64,000 bases of DNA from Dipteronia dyeriana (lineage: Eukaryota; Streptophyta; Magnoliopsida; Sapindales; Sapindaceae): assembly GCA_032871835.1 (NCBI GenBank), contig CM065300.1:114821088-114885087 (forward strand), written 5' to 3'. Of this stretch, positions 10,576 through 21,786 are shown piece by piece; positions within the stretch are counted from its first letter, which is position 1, and each line of letters starts with the position of its first letter. The translations under genes were made by a program, and so were the position numbers. The notes under the pieces were generated by a model. It made no database searches and was not told the DNA's origin. It saw nothing but the letters and a program-made list of their open reading frames with translations.

Positions 10576-11320
10576 TTAGGCTTAGTTTGGCATTGCTTCC
10601 CCAGCTGCTTTTTGGGCCAAAAGTGATTCTGGACCTAAGACAGGGTGTTTGGTAAAATCGCGGGGAAGTATTTTTGATCACTTTTAGCTTCTCCCAATTG
10701 AGTTTTTGAGAAGCTACAAATACATGCTTTTGGATTTTGGCTTCTGCTTTTAGAAAACGTGCTACAGTGATATTAAATACAATTTTACTAACTTTCCAAC
10801 TTTTTCCTTGCCTTTAACGAAATTTAACAAAAAAAATGGACTTATATTTTTATTAAAAAAAATGTTACCATAACTGTATATAAAAAATTGGGATAATTAA
10901 TTCAATAAAGTAGAATAAAAATGAAATAAAAAAATAAAATAGAATAAAATAAATAAAGAAAGAAATAAAGAAATAAGGTTAATTAATTAAATAAAGTAGA
11001 ATAAAAAATGGGGCTAATTAATTCAATAAAGTACCATAATTATATAACACTAAACACAAATAAACAAGAAAAATATAAAGTATAGCACATTAGTATCATT
11101 TAGATGTCTATGTCCTTTTAGTAATTTTATACACTCACAACACTTTTTATTTCAGTTTACCAAACACATTGAAATTGGTTTTAGTTCTCACAGCACTTTT
11201 GAAAATCAGTTTACCAAACACTCAGCTGATTCTTCCCACATCAATTCCAAAAGCAATTCCCCCCACAGCAATTTCAAAAACACTTCTCCCCACAGCACAA
11301 CAATACCAAACTGAGCCTTA
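10576..11320. mobile_element. Tourist-like MITE (PIF/Harbinger type) in G1 pol
   Basis: A 739-bp non-coding insert (10,579-11,317) has imperfect inverted ends, GGCTTAGTTTGGCATTG versus the complement of its right end GGCTCAGTTTGGTATTG. It is flanked by TTA on both sides (10,576-10,578 and 11,318-11,320). Removing it restores the gypsy frame into PYMKEVVKTEVLKLLD. A TTA duplication and GGC...GTTTGG ends match PIF/Harbinger Tourist MITEs. Subterminal GTTTGGTAAA motifs recur in inverse orientation. No ORF, hence non-autonomous. Confidence 0.8.
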
Positions 11321-11328
11321 ACCTATAC

Positions 11329-12764
11329 ATGAAAGAAGTTGTCAAGACCGAAGTCCTTAAATTACTTGACGTGGGAATTATCTACCCTATCTCTGATAGT
11401 AAGCGGGTGAGTCCTACACAAGTTGTGCCAAAAAAATCTGGAATCACTGTTATTAAAAATGAAAAGGGTGAGTTAATTCCAATTCGTATTCCATCTAGTT
11501 GGTGCATGTGCATTGATTATAGAAAATTAAATGATGCCACTAGAAAAGATCATTTTCCTCTACCATTCCTTGACCAAATTTTAGAAAGAGTAGCAGGACA
11601 TCCCTACTATTGCTTTCTTGATGGGTATTCAGGATACTATCAAATTCCCATTGCATTAGAAGACCAAGAAAAAACCACATTAACATGTCCCTTTGGAACC
11701 TTTGCATTTAGAAGAATGCCATTTGGTTTGTGTAATGCTCTGGCCATATTTCAACGATGCATGCTAAGCATTTTTAGTGACATGATTGAACATTGTTTAG
11801 AGGTCTTTATGGATGATTTAACTGTGTTTGGCAATTCCTTTGATGAATGTCTAAATAACTTGGAAAGAGTCTTGAAACGTTGCATAGAAAAAGGATTTGT
11901 GCTTAACTGGGAAAAATGTCATTATATGACCACATCTGGTATTGTTTTGGGTCATGTTTAGTCATCTAAAGGAATCGAGGTTGATAAGGCAAAAATTGAA
12001 GTCATTTCAAAGTTACCATCACCACAAACAGTCAAAGATGTGCGGTCATTTTTAGGGCATGCTGGATTTTATAGGAGGTTTATTAAAGATTTCAGTGTCA
12101 TATCTAAACCACTTTGTAACCTCTTATTAAAATATGCAAAGTTTGAATGGACACAAGAGTGTCAAGAGTCCTTTAAAAAGATAATTGACCTTGTAACATC
12201 TGCTCCTATCATGCAATCCCCTGATTGGTCATTGCCTTTTGAATTGATGTGTGATGCGAGTGATTTTGCTGTTGGAGCTGTCTTAGGACAGAGAAGAGAA
12301 GGTAAGCCTTTTGTGATTTATTACGCAAGTAAAACTCTGAATAGTGCACAAATGAATTACACCACCACTGAGAAAGAATTACCTGTTGTGATATTTGCAT
12401 TGGATAAATTTCGGTCATACTTGATTGGCGCTTCAACCATTGTTTTTACTGATCACGCTGCTTTGAAGTATTTAATGTCTAAACAGGATGCAAAGCCAAG
12501 ATTGATTCGTTGGATTTTGTTGCTACAAAAATTCAATCTCATAATCAAGGATGAAAAGGGGATGAAAATGTCATTGCAGACCATTTATCACGACTCACCG
12601 CTGAGTCGTTATTTAATAAAGCACCCATCAATGATTCTTTTTCTGATGATCTGTTATTCTCTATCACAACTTTGCCTTGGTATGCTGACATTGTTAATTA
12701 TCTTGCAACAGGAATGATGCCACTCGATTGGAATGCACATGACAAAAAGAAAATTTTGACGGAG
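11329..12764 (+). pseudogene. G1 reverse transcriptase and RNase H
   Basis: Copies element RNA to DNA inside virus-like particles. RT domain 11,329-11,950: KEVVKTEVLKLLD start, VSPTQVVPKK, CIDYRKLN, RRMPFGLCNA, and the catalytic FMDDL at about 11,808-11,822 with both aspartates. An in-frame TAG at 11,959-11,961 follows VLGHV. The same frame then gives the connection ([15 protein letters not shown]) and the RNase H core ([51 protein letters not shown]). An extra G in the GGGG run near 12,557 shifts the frame; the true frame continues VIADHLSRL to about 12,767. Wording is Athila-type. The integrase that should follow is not found. Confidence 0.9.
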
Positions 12765-12767
12765 GAT

Positions 12768-12880
12768 TAATTTATAGGTTCAATTTTTGCTTGGTGTGTT
12801 TTGCTATATAACCCCGGTTAAGTGGCGGATAACGGTACTCCATGACAATTTAAGTTGGTTTAATTCAGTTTCCCAAATAA
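12768..12880 (+). other. Junction after RNase H, integrase absent
   Basis: Directly after the RNase H tail (...DKKKILTED) I expect the integrase zinc finger (HHCC) and D,D35E core. None of these motifs occurs before the 3' region. A large internal deletion is the simplest reading. Confidence 0.5.
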
Positions 12881-13520
12881 CTGATCCTCAAAACAAGGTA
12901 TGGACAAAATTTTCACAAACCTGGGAAAATATTTTCCATCGTTGCCCCAAAATGCTCTGAAAAAGATTTACAAAGCACGTTCCTAAAGATTACGCTTACT
13001 GATGATAAACAACATTCCTGTTGAAATTCGCTGGTTGGTCGAAGCTAAGCTACGTCTAGCAGGTGAGTCTACTAATTCATTTATATCTTACATGCCTGGT
13101 TTTGGAAAAAGTAACCTTGCAAAAAAATGAAGAGCTAAGAAGTTAGGGGTTACTTGTCACAAATGTGCACGTACAACTTGCAACACACGTTGTCGTTCTT
13201 TAGGAATGGTGTCTGATAATCGGAAAGATAATATTTTATTCATTAGGCATGGTTTGCGTAGGGAGTCATTGAATAATATCCTAACGACTCTTGATGCACA
13301 TCCTAGTGGATATGTTCAAATGGCAATTGACTGATTAAGGCTACAATTTCAAATAGAATATGCACGATATCGTCTTGGGAATATGACTTTAAAAGACCCT
13401 GTTTGCCAATTTATAAGAAAATTGGATGGGAAGCATATCCCCGACCCATAGAGGGCGTTGAAGCCATTTCTAGACGTAAAACCAGAGGAAGATGTGAGCC
13501 ACAATCACAACTACCAGTAA
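12880..13520 (+). pseudogene. Eroded ORF with CxxC...CxxxC motif, function unknown
   Basis: A degenerate reading frame I do not recognise. Pieces: KVWTKFSQTWENIFHRC (about 12,893-12,945); then from ATG 13,002 INNIPVEIRWLVEAKLRL, a TGA at about 13,128, TCHKCARTTCNTRC (about 13,150-13,195), HPSGYVQMAID (about 13,300-13,332), a TGA, LQFQIEYARYRLGNM and QFIRKLDGKHIPDP, then a shifted frame IEGVEAISRRKTRGR. The four cysteines suggest a small zinc-binding fold. The tail is kept, frame-matched, in G2 at about 24,362-24,515. Its place between pol and the 3' non-coding region is where Athila elements often carry an env-like or extra ORF, but no signal peptide or membrane helix is visible, so I make no functional claim. 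Confidence 0.5.
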
Positions 13521-13760
13521 ATATCCTTTTTATTATCTTTTTTCTTCCGCATTTGATATCTTTTGTAATTATTGTTGTTTACTTTTGATTTTTGAAGAAA
13601 ACAAGTAATGCATAATTGATCTGAATCTCAGTTTGTTATTGTCCCATGTTTTTTATGCATTTTATTTTCCTATATTTTGTATTTCTTTTGTTGTTTTGCA
13701 GGATTTTGTTGTCTTTCAAGTTGTTCAGGTGATATCTTGTAAACCTTACCTCTTTCTAAT

Positions 13761-13778
13761 GACATTGGGGACAATGTC
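13761..13778 (+). other. Conserved hairpin with GNRA-type loop
   Basis: Perfect 7-bp stem GACATTG/CAATGTC closing the tetraloop GGGA, followed nine bases later by a polypurine run. The same element is at 24,756-24,773 (loop GGGA) and 25,216-25,233 (loop GTGA). Both loops obey GNRA while the stem is unchanged. Confidence 0.6.
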
Positions 13779-14151
13779 TCGTTCTGGTTGAGGGGAGGGG
13801 ATAGTTAATTCAATAACTTTTTTTTTTCAAAAAAAAAAACAACTTCAGACGATTTTTTTTGTAAAGATGGCCGAGTAAGGAGATCTTTCAGATACTTCTG
13901 AGACGCATCTTTGTAGTTATGATATATTTTTCCTCTCTTCTGACTATTCAACTTTATAAACTCTCCATTGTGAGATCATTGACTAATCCTTTTGTTCATT
14001 AAGTCATCTTGAGAAATTTTTTGAACTAATCTAGACACACACGCACATTGACACGTGATTATGTGCAGTAAGTTGAGATTTTACAATATTTAGTTTTGAA
14101 ACATCATTCAAAGGTAACAACCAAATGCATTGGTCTTGTTCAAAAATATAC

Positions 14152-14154
<3 letters not shown>

Positions 14155-14188
<34 letters not shown>
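14155..14188 (+). repeat. (TAA)n microsatellite
   Basis: About eleven TAA/ATA triplets in a row. A shorter form of the same tract is in G2 at about 25,617-25,633. Confidence 0.85.
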
Positions 14189-14189
<1 letters not shown>

Positions 14190-14849
14190 TTTGTATGTTG
14201 TGACCAAAACTCTTACTTAGTAGCCGGGCTTCATGCCTTAGTAATCATAGAGTGTTCGCGTAAAATGGTGGAGTCTGGATAAGAATAAAGTGCAGTTTCG
14301 TTGCCTTTTTAACTCAAGCAATAAACTCCGAGGGGTGCTTCAACACCTAATGCCCTAAGACCAACTGGTTTGGGAGTCATTGAGCCAAAGCTCGTTACAC
14401 GGGTTAAAGAGAAAGCTTAAGGGAATTGTACTAAAAAAAAAACATCTGCAGTCCGAGTAATTAAGCCCGTAGGAGTGTTTTAACAATTAATGCCCTAAAG
14501 TCAACTAGTTTGGGATTCATTGGCCTAAAGCTCGCTACATGGATAAAAGATGAAATGTTTGTTTCCAATTTTGTTATATTAAAAGAAAACCAAAAAAAAG
14601 AGTAAAAAAACTACTGCCTAAGGAAGAAGCCCTGATAAGACTTAGGAATGAAAATGTTGTTTGATTTCAATTGAATCTCATAGTTATTATGTTGATCTTT
14701 ATTGAGCACAAGAAAGTTTGATTGATAACTCAATTGATGACTGGCTGTCAAAAGGTGAGAAAAGAAGTATGGGAGAGTTTGTCTATTTGGTAGTTTAAAT
14801 ATTTGAATTTGAGTTTTTACTATTTTCGCTTTAATTGCTAGGGACTAGC

Positions 14850-14869
14850 AATAAGCTGGTTGGGGGGTG
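14850..14869 (+). other. G1 polypurine tract
   Basis: AGCTGGTTGGGGGGTG adjoins the TG start of the 3' LTR. The same tract precedes the G2 3' LTR at 26,170-26,187. It primes plus-strand DNA synthesis in LTR elements. Confidence 0.65.
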
Positions 14870-16185
14870 TGATTAACACTGAAAAGTATATGTTTACTAA
14901 GGGATAATATCATCATTTTACACTTCCAATATGATTAATTTCCCAATTTAGACATAATTTCGTTCGTTCGCTTAAATAAATGTGTTGTGTAGTAATCAGT
15001 GTATTTTTCTTTGTATTTCAGAGGTAATTCAATCAATTCAAAATCATGGAGAAGTCAGATGACAAAACAAACATCGTTTTCAAGTTTAGAACGTAAAAAA
15101 ACCTTAGGAAGACCACGAAGGCCATTTTCGTAATTTTGACTATTCATTGTTCATATTGACTTTCACTGTTTATAGTTGACTTACACTATTCACAATTGAC
15201 CTTCACTGTTCACTCACGGATGTGTTACTGTTCACTGTTCACTGTTCACTGTTCACTATTCACTATTCACATCACGGATGGGTTACTGTTCACTATTCAG
15301 TTCACGGATGGGTTACTATTCACTGTCACTGTTCACTAATGACGTGGCGAAATCTGGACGTTCCATTCTTAATTCATCCGATGGTCAATTTTCATCCGTA
15401 TTTTGTATAAATAGGGGGCCTCTCCCCTATAATTTTCATATTCTGAATCCAAACCGATGTTAGATTTGTGAAATTCTCTCTCTTTTGTTTTCAAATTCTC
15501 AATTTAAATAAAATAGTTATTTTCTAGTTAAATTATGTCTGGCTAATTTTATGTAGCTGAGGTCAATGGTGATACTGTTGGTATGGAAAATATGATCAAA
15601 TTATGGTAAGTTTATTATTTTTATGTTTTTTCCCCTCTGATCTTTGTGGAGTTTTTGACTCACTGTAGATAGATAGATATTGTCTAGCACAATGGGTACT
15701 TTTACCCATATCTATCAGAGAGTGATTCTCCCCTCTGATCTTTGTGGAGTTTTTGACTCACTGTAGACAGACAGATATTGTCTAGCACAGTGAGTACTTT
15801 TACCCATATCTATTAGAGAGTGGTTTATCCCTTCTAATATTTGTGGAGTTTTGGCTCACTGTAGATAGACAGATATTGTCTAGCACAATGAGTACTTTTA
15901 CCCCCATCTATTAAAGAGTGGTCAGTGTAGTGGAATACCATCCCATTAATCTGGATTAAATTTTAATAATTGGATCATATTCGAATTACCTATAGTGGAT
16001 CCTTTAGCCCTAGTTTTAATTTTAATTGATTTACAATTTACAACAAGTTTAGTAATTAATCTAAATAATTAATTCTACAGGGACAAGTGAACAACCTCCC
16101 TGTGGTTCGACCCGGTCTTACTGGTTAATTTATTATTATGACACTCTTATACTTGTGTGTATGAACACTTCTTTAGGATGTGTCA
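14870..16185 (+). repeat. G1 3' LTR
   Basis: 1,316 bp, TGATTAACACTG...GTGTCA. Full-length reference copy for the family: TTCACTG repeats (15,140-15,335), TATAAATA at 15,406-15,413, three 98-bp units (15,631-15,923) and an intact U5 up to 16,185. It differs from the 5' LTR by scattered substitutions and by the U5 segment the latter has lost. Confidence 0.92.
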
Positions 16186-16663
16186 CCCATCCCTAATCAA
16201 TATCCTAAAAGATAATACTTTAACTGATGATAATTATGTCACATGGAAAAGGAATATTGGGGGGTTGTTGTTGCAAGTTGAAAAGTATAAGTTCATTCAG
16301 TATATTCCTTAGCCACCAAACTAATGATTCTACTCAGAAGCAAAGAGATGAGTATCGTTAGTGGAAGTCTTTTGATGAGATGGCTAAATGTACGTTACAT
16401 TATGGCCATCATCTCCAACGTGTTGCAACAACAACATGAAGGATTGGTGACTGTTGTCGATATTATGATGACTCTAGACAGGGATTCATATGGTTGGTAA
16501 AGTTGTTACTGTTAAGACCCATTAGAAGGTCAAAAAACAACAGAGGAAAAAACAACTTGGGCCTTCTAAGAAGGAGACAAAGAAAGTAACCGAGATCAAA
16601 GGGAAGTGTTTCCTTTGTGGTGAAAAGGGTTAAAGGAATAGACTGAATAAGAATGAATTCAAC
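16186..16663 (+). pseudogene. gag: Copia-A gag remnant
   Basis: Begins exactly at the G1 target duplication. The reading ILKDNTLTDDNYVTWKRNI, then GGLLLQVEKYKF, is a typical copia gag N-terminus (UBN2/DUF4219 type), followed by repeated stops from 16,310. A basic segment and half of a zinc knuckle (CFLCGEKG, then a stop where the His should follow) lie near 16,608-16,632. Much of gag is missing compared with family length. G1 interrupts the gene at its start; the 5' part lies before 6,249. Confidence 0.7.
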
Positions 16664-17872
16664 TTGCATTCTGGCAATGGAGCGTTGGTGTCTACTAGTG
16701 TAATGGGAGATATTAGAATCAATTTAGATTCTAGTAGGCATTTAGATTTAATAAACGTTTATTATGTACTTCAATTCAAGAGGAATTTAATTTCAGTTTC
16801 TTATTTAAATAAATTTGGTTATTCGGTTACTTTTAATAAAACTTTTATTATTAGTAAGAATGATAAAATTATTTGCAAAGGTACAATGGAAAACGGTTTA
16901 CTCTATTTGCATAGAAATATCTCTCACTTGTTAGACACGGAATCAACGAAACCTAATCATAAAAGAGTAAAATTATCAAAAGATGAAACCTACCTATGAC
17001 ATTTGCGCTTAGGTTAATAGGATTAAAAGATTGGTAAGTGACGGACCTCTAAGTGACTTAAAGGTTGATGATCTACCAACTTGTGAATCTTGTTTGGAAG
17101 GTAAAATGACCAAAAGGTCATTTACGACCAAAGGCACAAGAGCCATCGAATGTTTGAGATTGACACACACTGATATGTGTGGACCTATGAGCATTCAAGC
17201 TAGAGGTGGATATGAGTACTTCATCACTTTCATGGATGATCACTCAAGATTTGGCTATGTGTATCTCATGAGACATAAGTCAGATGCTTTTGACATGTTC
17301 AAAGCATTTAAAGTTGAAGTTGAAAATCATCTTGAGAAACGCATAAAAATTTTGAGGTATGATCGTGGTAGAGAATATCTATCTGGTGAGTTTCAGCAAT
17401 ATCTTATTGATAATGGGATAATTTCTCAGTTTTCTGTAATCAGTACACCTAAACAAAATGGGGTGGCAGAAAGGAGAAATAGAACTCTTTTAGACATGGT
17501 TAGGTCTATGTTGAACTATTCATCGCTCCATAATTCTTTTTAGGGATATGCTTTACAAACCGTAATATATATTTTAAACGATGTACCATCTAATTCGGTT
17601 CCTAAAACACCATATGAGTTGTGGACCGGACGAAAGCCTAGTATACTGTACTTAAGGATATTTGGATATCCTACGCACATGTTAAAATGAAAGACTAAAA
17701 CGAAGGAATCCTGTTCAGAAAAATGCATACTTGTAGGGTATTCAAAAGGAACAAAAAGATATTATTTTTATAGTCCTTCAGATCTTAAAGTATTTGTTTC
17801 GACAAATGCTAAATTTCTGGAAAATGACTATATGAATAATTTTGTGTCTAAAAGAAGAAATTGTCCTGAATG
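16664..17872 (+). pseudogene. Copia-A protease C-part, pre-integrase and integrase
   Basis: The frame enters after the protease active site: the DSGA motif and its surroundings are absent, but the following NVYYVLQFKRNLISVSYLNK segment is kept (about 16,755-16,815). Pre-integrase zinc segment: LRLG...CESCLEGKMTKRSF (about 17,005-17,120), preceded by a stop at 16,997. Integrase core: first Asp in THTDMCGPM (about 17,163), second in RYDRGREYL (about 17,359), Glu in NGVAERRNRTLL (about 17,459-17,494). In-frame TAG at 17,541-17,543 and TGA at about 17,688; the C-terminal part (PYELWTGRKP) continues to 17,870. The enzyme joined element DNA to the chromosome; this copy cannot. Confidence 0.88.
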
Positions 17873-19598
17873 AGCTTTTAGAAGATACAATTGCACAAGA
17901 GGTTTCGCAACCAAGCCCAATTGTAAGTTCCGTACAAATACAAGATCAACAATCTACCATACCTCATTGTAGTAGGAGGGTTGTTAGACAACCCGAGAGT
18001 TACATCGGTCTAGGAGAATCTGTAGAGAATCTTCTGGAAGACGATGATCCCTATACGTACAAGGAAGCAATGGAAGATGTTGATTGTCTCCATTGGAAAA
18101 AGGCAATGCAATCCGAAATTGAATATATGTTCAAAAACAAAGTCTGGTCTCTTGTAGACGTTCTTAAAGGGATAAAACCCATTAGGTGCAAGTGGGTATG
18201 CAAGAGGAAGAGAGGAATGGATGGAAAGGTGGAAACCTTTAAAGCTAGATTGGTAGCTAAAGGTTATACTCAGAATGAAGGTATCGATTATACAGAAACC
18301 TTCTCTCCTGTGGCCATGCTTAAATCCATTAGGATACTCTTATCCATTGCGTCATCTCTAGACCTAGAGATTTGGCAAATGGACGTCAAGACAACTTTCC
18401 TTAATGGAAGTCTTGACGAAAGCATCTATATGATGCAACAAGAAGGATTCATTGAAAAGAGCCAAGAGGAAAGGGTATGCAAGTTGCAAAGATCCATATA
18501 TGGATTGAAGCAAGCATCCAGATCCTGGAACATAAGGTTTGATCAAGCAGTAAAAAGTTTTGGATTTATTCAAAACCTTGATGAACCTTGTGTATACATA
18601 AGATTAACGACGACAAGTTGGTTTTCCTAGTTTTTTACGTTGATGATATACTACTCATCGGAAACGATGTAGGTGTATTGACATCAATAAGAGAATGGTT
18701 AGCAAAACAATTTGATATGAAGGACTTAGGAGAAGCAAGTTATATTCATGGTATCCAAGTCATAAGGGATAGAAAGAATAGAACGATTGCATTATACTAA
18801 GCTTCATACATAGATAAAATCTTGTCTAGGTTTTCCATGCAAGATTGAAAGAAACGTATGTTACCTTTCAGACATGGAATCAAACTTTCTAAGGAAAAAG
18901 TTCCTAAGAATGAGCATGAAGAGCAATTCATGAGTAGGGTTCCATATGCATCGGCAGTTGAAAGTCTCATATATGCAATGCTCTGTACTAGACCAGATAT
19001 TTATTTTGTTGTGGGAGTAGTTAGCAGGTTTCAATCAAAGTCTGGTCCTGATCACTGGACGACGGTCAAGCATATTTTCAAGTATCTTAGAAGAAATAGA
19101 GATTATTTGCTTGTATACTCTTGAGGGGATTTAAATCCCGTTGGGTATACTGATTCTGATTTTTAGTCAGATTCTGACTCCAGGAGATCAACATCAGGAT
19201 CTGTGTTTACTATTGGAGGATGGGCAGTCATATGGAGGAGTATCAAGCAATCTTGTATTGCTGATTCCACCGTGGAAGCCGAGTATGTAACCGCATGTTA
19301 GGTTGTAAAAGAGGCTGTCTGGCTCCGCCAATTCTTGATTGACTTGGAAGTGGTTCCTGATGCAAATAAGCAGATCACTATCTAATGTGACAATAATGAA
19401 GCAGTGGCTAATTCAAGAGAACCAAGAATTCATAAGAGAGGGAAACACATTGAAAGAAAGTATCACCTTCTAAGGGAAATTGTGTATAGAGGTGACGTGA
19501 CGATTACCAAGATCGCGTTAGCAGAAAATCTAGCGGATCCCTTTACAAAGGCTCTTCCACAAAAGAGTTTTGTTGGGCGTCTAGAGAACATGGGATGA
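17842..19598 (+). pseudogene. Copia-A reverse transcriptase / RNase H
   Basis: RVT_2-type copia polymerase. 17,990-18,600: RQPESYIGLGE, then KWVCKRKRGMDGKVETFKAR, TFSPVAMLKSIRILL, QMDVKTTFLNG and YGLKQASRSWN. A frameshift near 18,590-18,620 moves into the frame with the catalytic FYVDDILLIGND (about 18,634-18,669), GLPYASAV-like and RPDIYFVVGVVSRF segments. RNase H pieces: GYTDSDF (about 19,144, followed by a stop), STVEAEYVTAC (about 19,267-19,299) and ENLADPFTKALP near the end (about 19,528-19,563). At least six stops, one to two frameshifts. The YVDD aspartates are intact. Ends just upstream of the purine tract and 3' LTR, as expected. Confidence 0.9.
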
Positions 19599-19619
19599 GA
19601 GATATGATATATATGTTAT

Positions 19620-19635
19620 AGAGGAAGTGGGAGAT
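19620..19635 (+). other. Copia-A polypurine tract
   Basis: AGAGGAAGTGGGAGAT abuts the TGTTAGG start of the 3' LTR. Confidence 0.75.
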
Positions 19636-21786
19636 TGTTAGGATTATGCTCGATAGCAAGAGTATAATAATGTATTTGACAATCTTTTTCATATCAATAA
19701 AGTGATTTCTATTTTAACAAATCTTATAGCATTTATAGTTTAATTATTATAATTGTCAAAAGTAAATAATCATAAGGTCAAAAGACTACGAGAAAATAAG
19801 AATTGTTCATACATCTAGATATGTTTGAGGTAGACACAATTCTTTAGTTATTCTTGAATAACATTCATAACTTAAGATAAAAGGTTGGGCATCTTTATCT
19901 TGTCAAAGTTGTAGATTCTTTTGCTAGCATATGAGTGAGATCAAATGTGTTATGATGAGTCTAAAATCATCAAAGTGTGGTGTCTTTGGGCAAAAGAATC
20001 TAGTGCACTTAGTGCATTGAATAGGATCAAAATGAAATACCTTATCTAGAACCGTCAATGGATAAAATTTTTCATTTGAAGACAACCGGAGAGTCTATCT
20101 CAATCCTGAGACAATTGATGGACTTATGGTTGCAAGTGTTATCATTTGAGCTATCAATGAGTACGATTATATAGCATAGTCTACCCTCGATTTGGTGGTA
20201 TTCATTTATTAATCGATAGAGGAATTCATTTATAGATAAGGACATCGTGGCTCTATTTATTGAATAAGAGTAAAATACCATCATAAGGATGTTTTGAAGT
20301 ATTGGATATTAAATCTTAACGTTAAGTTTTCAATAGTGACTATTGAAATATGGCTTCTGGACAAGTCAAAATATCCAAGTTCAAAATGTGGTCATATGAG
20401 TAAATATGGTAACTTGGAGAGCTATAGGCGATCTATGAGCTCTTGGAAATTACTGGTATTTTTTACAAGGATACACTTTCTCCAATAAGATTGTCTAGGG
20501 TATGATTGAGTAACATCAACTTATTCTATCTTTATTTAAGAGTTCAATTTTAGTTCTTCAGTGGAATGAACTAAAATTAAATAGATTGGACCTAAGTGAA
20601 TCATTTGTTGATTGTGATTGGGTTGTGTCTATTGGAGCTTAAATTTAGATAGCCCGCTAAGATCCCCAATCCACACGAACTTGTATGGATCACTTGATAT
20701 ATTCTACCGGACAAATTTAGGGGTCCATCTAGAACTGTATTGAGGTATGTGGAGTTGTGTCTTTTTGTTATAATGAGTCTAGTTCACATGTGGACTTTTT
20801 ATAAAGGTCAAATGGATTTAATAAAATAAGAAAATAATATATTGGGCCATATATATGTGTTGGGCGGCAAGGCTATTAATTTGGTGATTAATTATTTATT
20901 TAATTAATATTCAAAATCTTTTTCTATTAGGAGATGGTCTCCTAATATTATACTATTGTTGGTAGTATAATTAATATTAAAGACTATATTTGATAAGCAG
21001 ATAAATAAAAGGAATTATTTATCTAATTAAATTAGGAAGTCTTTAATATGGTTACAAATACACTATTGAGTTGGATTAGGAGTCTTGGTGTAGGATATAA
21101 TTCTTTTTAGAAAAGGATTCTTAACCACCAAGTAAATCTACCTAAGGAAAGCATTCTTAACCACCAAGTAAATCCTTCTTAGGAGAGGATTTGGTCTCCT
21201 ATATATACTACTTGTAAATTTCAACCAAGCCTCAGTTTTTGGTGTGAGAAGTTGGTTTTTTTTTATTGTTATAAAAAAAAAAATCGTCCAACTCATTGTG
21301 TGAAGAATTTCTGCCAAGCATAGAGAAAAGAGGGAACGTTTTTGTTTTCGATAATACACTAGTATAATTTGCATCAAAAGGGTTTTGTGTACAACATCGA
21401 ATCAAGGTTCACGCAAGTTTCAATCAAATGGATTGATAATTCAAAAGTGACCGGACGTTCTTGGTTTTTCTCTTGGAGGATTATTGTGACTAACAAAGAA
21501 GAATATTTTGTTTGTTTCCATCCTCAAGTATACAATTTAAAGAAAGGGAGCCCACACTCATAGGTGATTCAAGTTCATAATTGGATTGGAAGATCTTACG
21601 GATTCAATTCGACGCTAGTTCAATCGTCAAGAAAAAAAATGGTATGATACTTTTTATAAACATCAATTAATCTAGAGTTAAGGTTCTTGTTATTAAAAGA
21701 GAATTTTTGTTTTTTATATGCGCAAACCCTAATTTTTATTAAATTTTCTCACGCTTTCATTGTGCGTGGGTTTTTTTTTCACTACA
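19636..21786 (+). repeat. Copia-A 3' LTR
   Basis: 2,151 bp from TGTTAGGATTATGC to TTTTTCACTACA, followed by GATTA. TATA box at 21,200-21,207, preceded by two CACCAAGTAAATC repeats (about 21,111-21,180). The end homology (TTTTTCnCTACA) is shared with the solo LTR at 60,190-62,554, which supports the boundary. An AT-rich block present in the 5' LTR is missing here. Confidence 0.9.

Larger units (their letters stand above)
13521..14869 (+). other. G1 3' internal non-coding region
   Basis: No ORF of substance. Contains a conserved GACATTG-GGGA-CAATGTC hairpin (13,761-13,778) followed by a G-rich TTGAGGGGAGGGG run (13,788-13,800), a (TAA)n microsatellite (about 14,155-14,188), and two similar blocks with 'aatgccctaa...tcaactggtttgg' wording (about 14,320-14,400 and 14,455-14,530). 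It ends in the purine-rich CTGGTTGGGGGG just before the 3' LTR. Confidence 0.65.
6249..16185 (+). mobile_element. G1: Athila-type Ty3/gypsy retrotransposon
   Basis: Bounded by LTRs 6,249-7,309 and 14,870-16,185 (TGATTAACACyGAAAA...GTGTCA) and by a CCCAT duplication (6,244-6,248 and 16,186-16,190). Contains a TGGCACC...GCCGGGGA primer-binding site, gag with a CCHC knuckle, aspartic protease, reverse transcriptase, RNase H, an unassigned 3' ORF, a long non-coding 3' region and a purine tract before the 3' LTR. RT wording (CIDYRKLN...RKDHFPLPF) and the overall layout match Athila-type elements. Integrase is not recognisable and seems deleted. It carries a MITE at 10,579-11,317. Several nonsense and frameshift changes make it non-functional. 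Confidence 0.92.
3310..21786 (+). mobile_element. Copia-A: Ty1/copia LTR retrotransposon with nested gypsy G1
   Basis: Two long direct repeats (3,310-5,437 and 19,636-21,786) flank copia-order coding remnants (gag, pre-integrase, integrase, reverse transcriptase, RNase H). A GATTA duplication flanks the whole. A purine tract lies just before the 3' LTR. G1 (6,249-16,185) sits inside the gag region, so Copia-A's own length is about 8.5 kb. LTRs of about 2.1 kb and motif wording are reminiscent of Angela/Tork-type plant copia elements; the lineage is a guess without a tree. The element is dead: 5' LTR end and primer-binding site lost, protease core deleted, many stops. It is inserted in H0 and is therefore younger than H0 and older than G1. 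Confidence 0.9.

Noticed and set aside
13403..13588. ORF of about 61 codons ending in a hydrophobic stretch, also at 24,398-24,583
   Set aside because: Its first part is the shifted-frame tail of the cysteine-motif ORF and the hydrophobic end is T-rich non-coding sequence; not an independent membrane protein.
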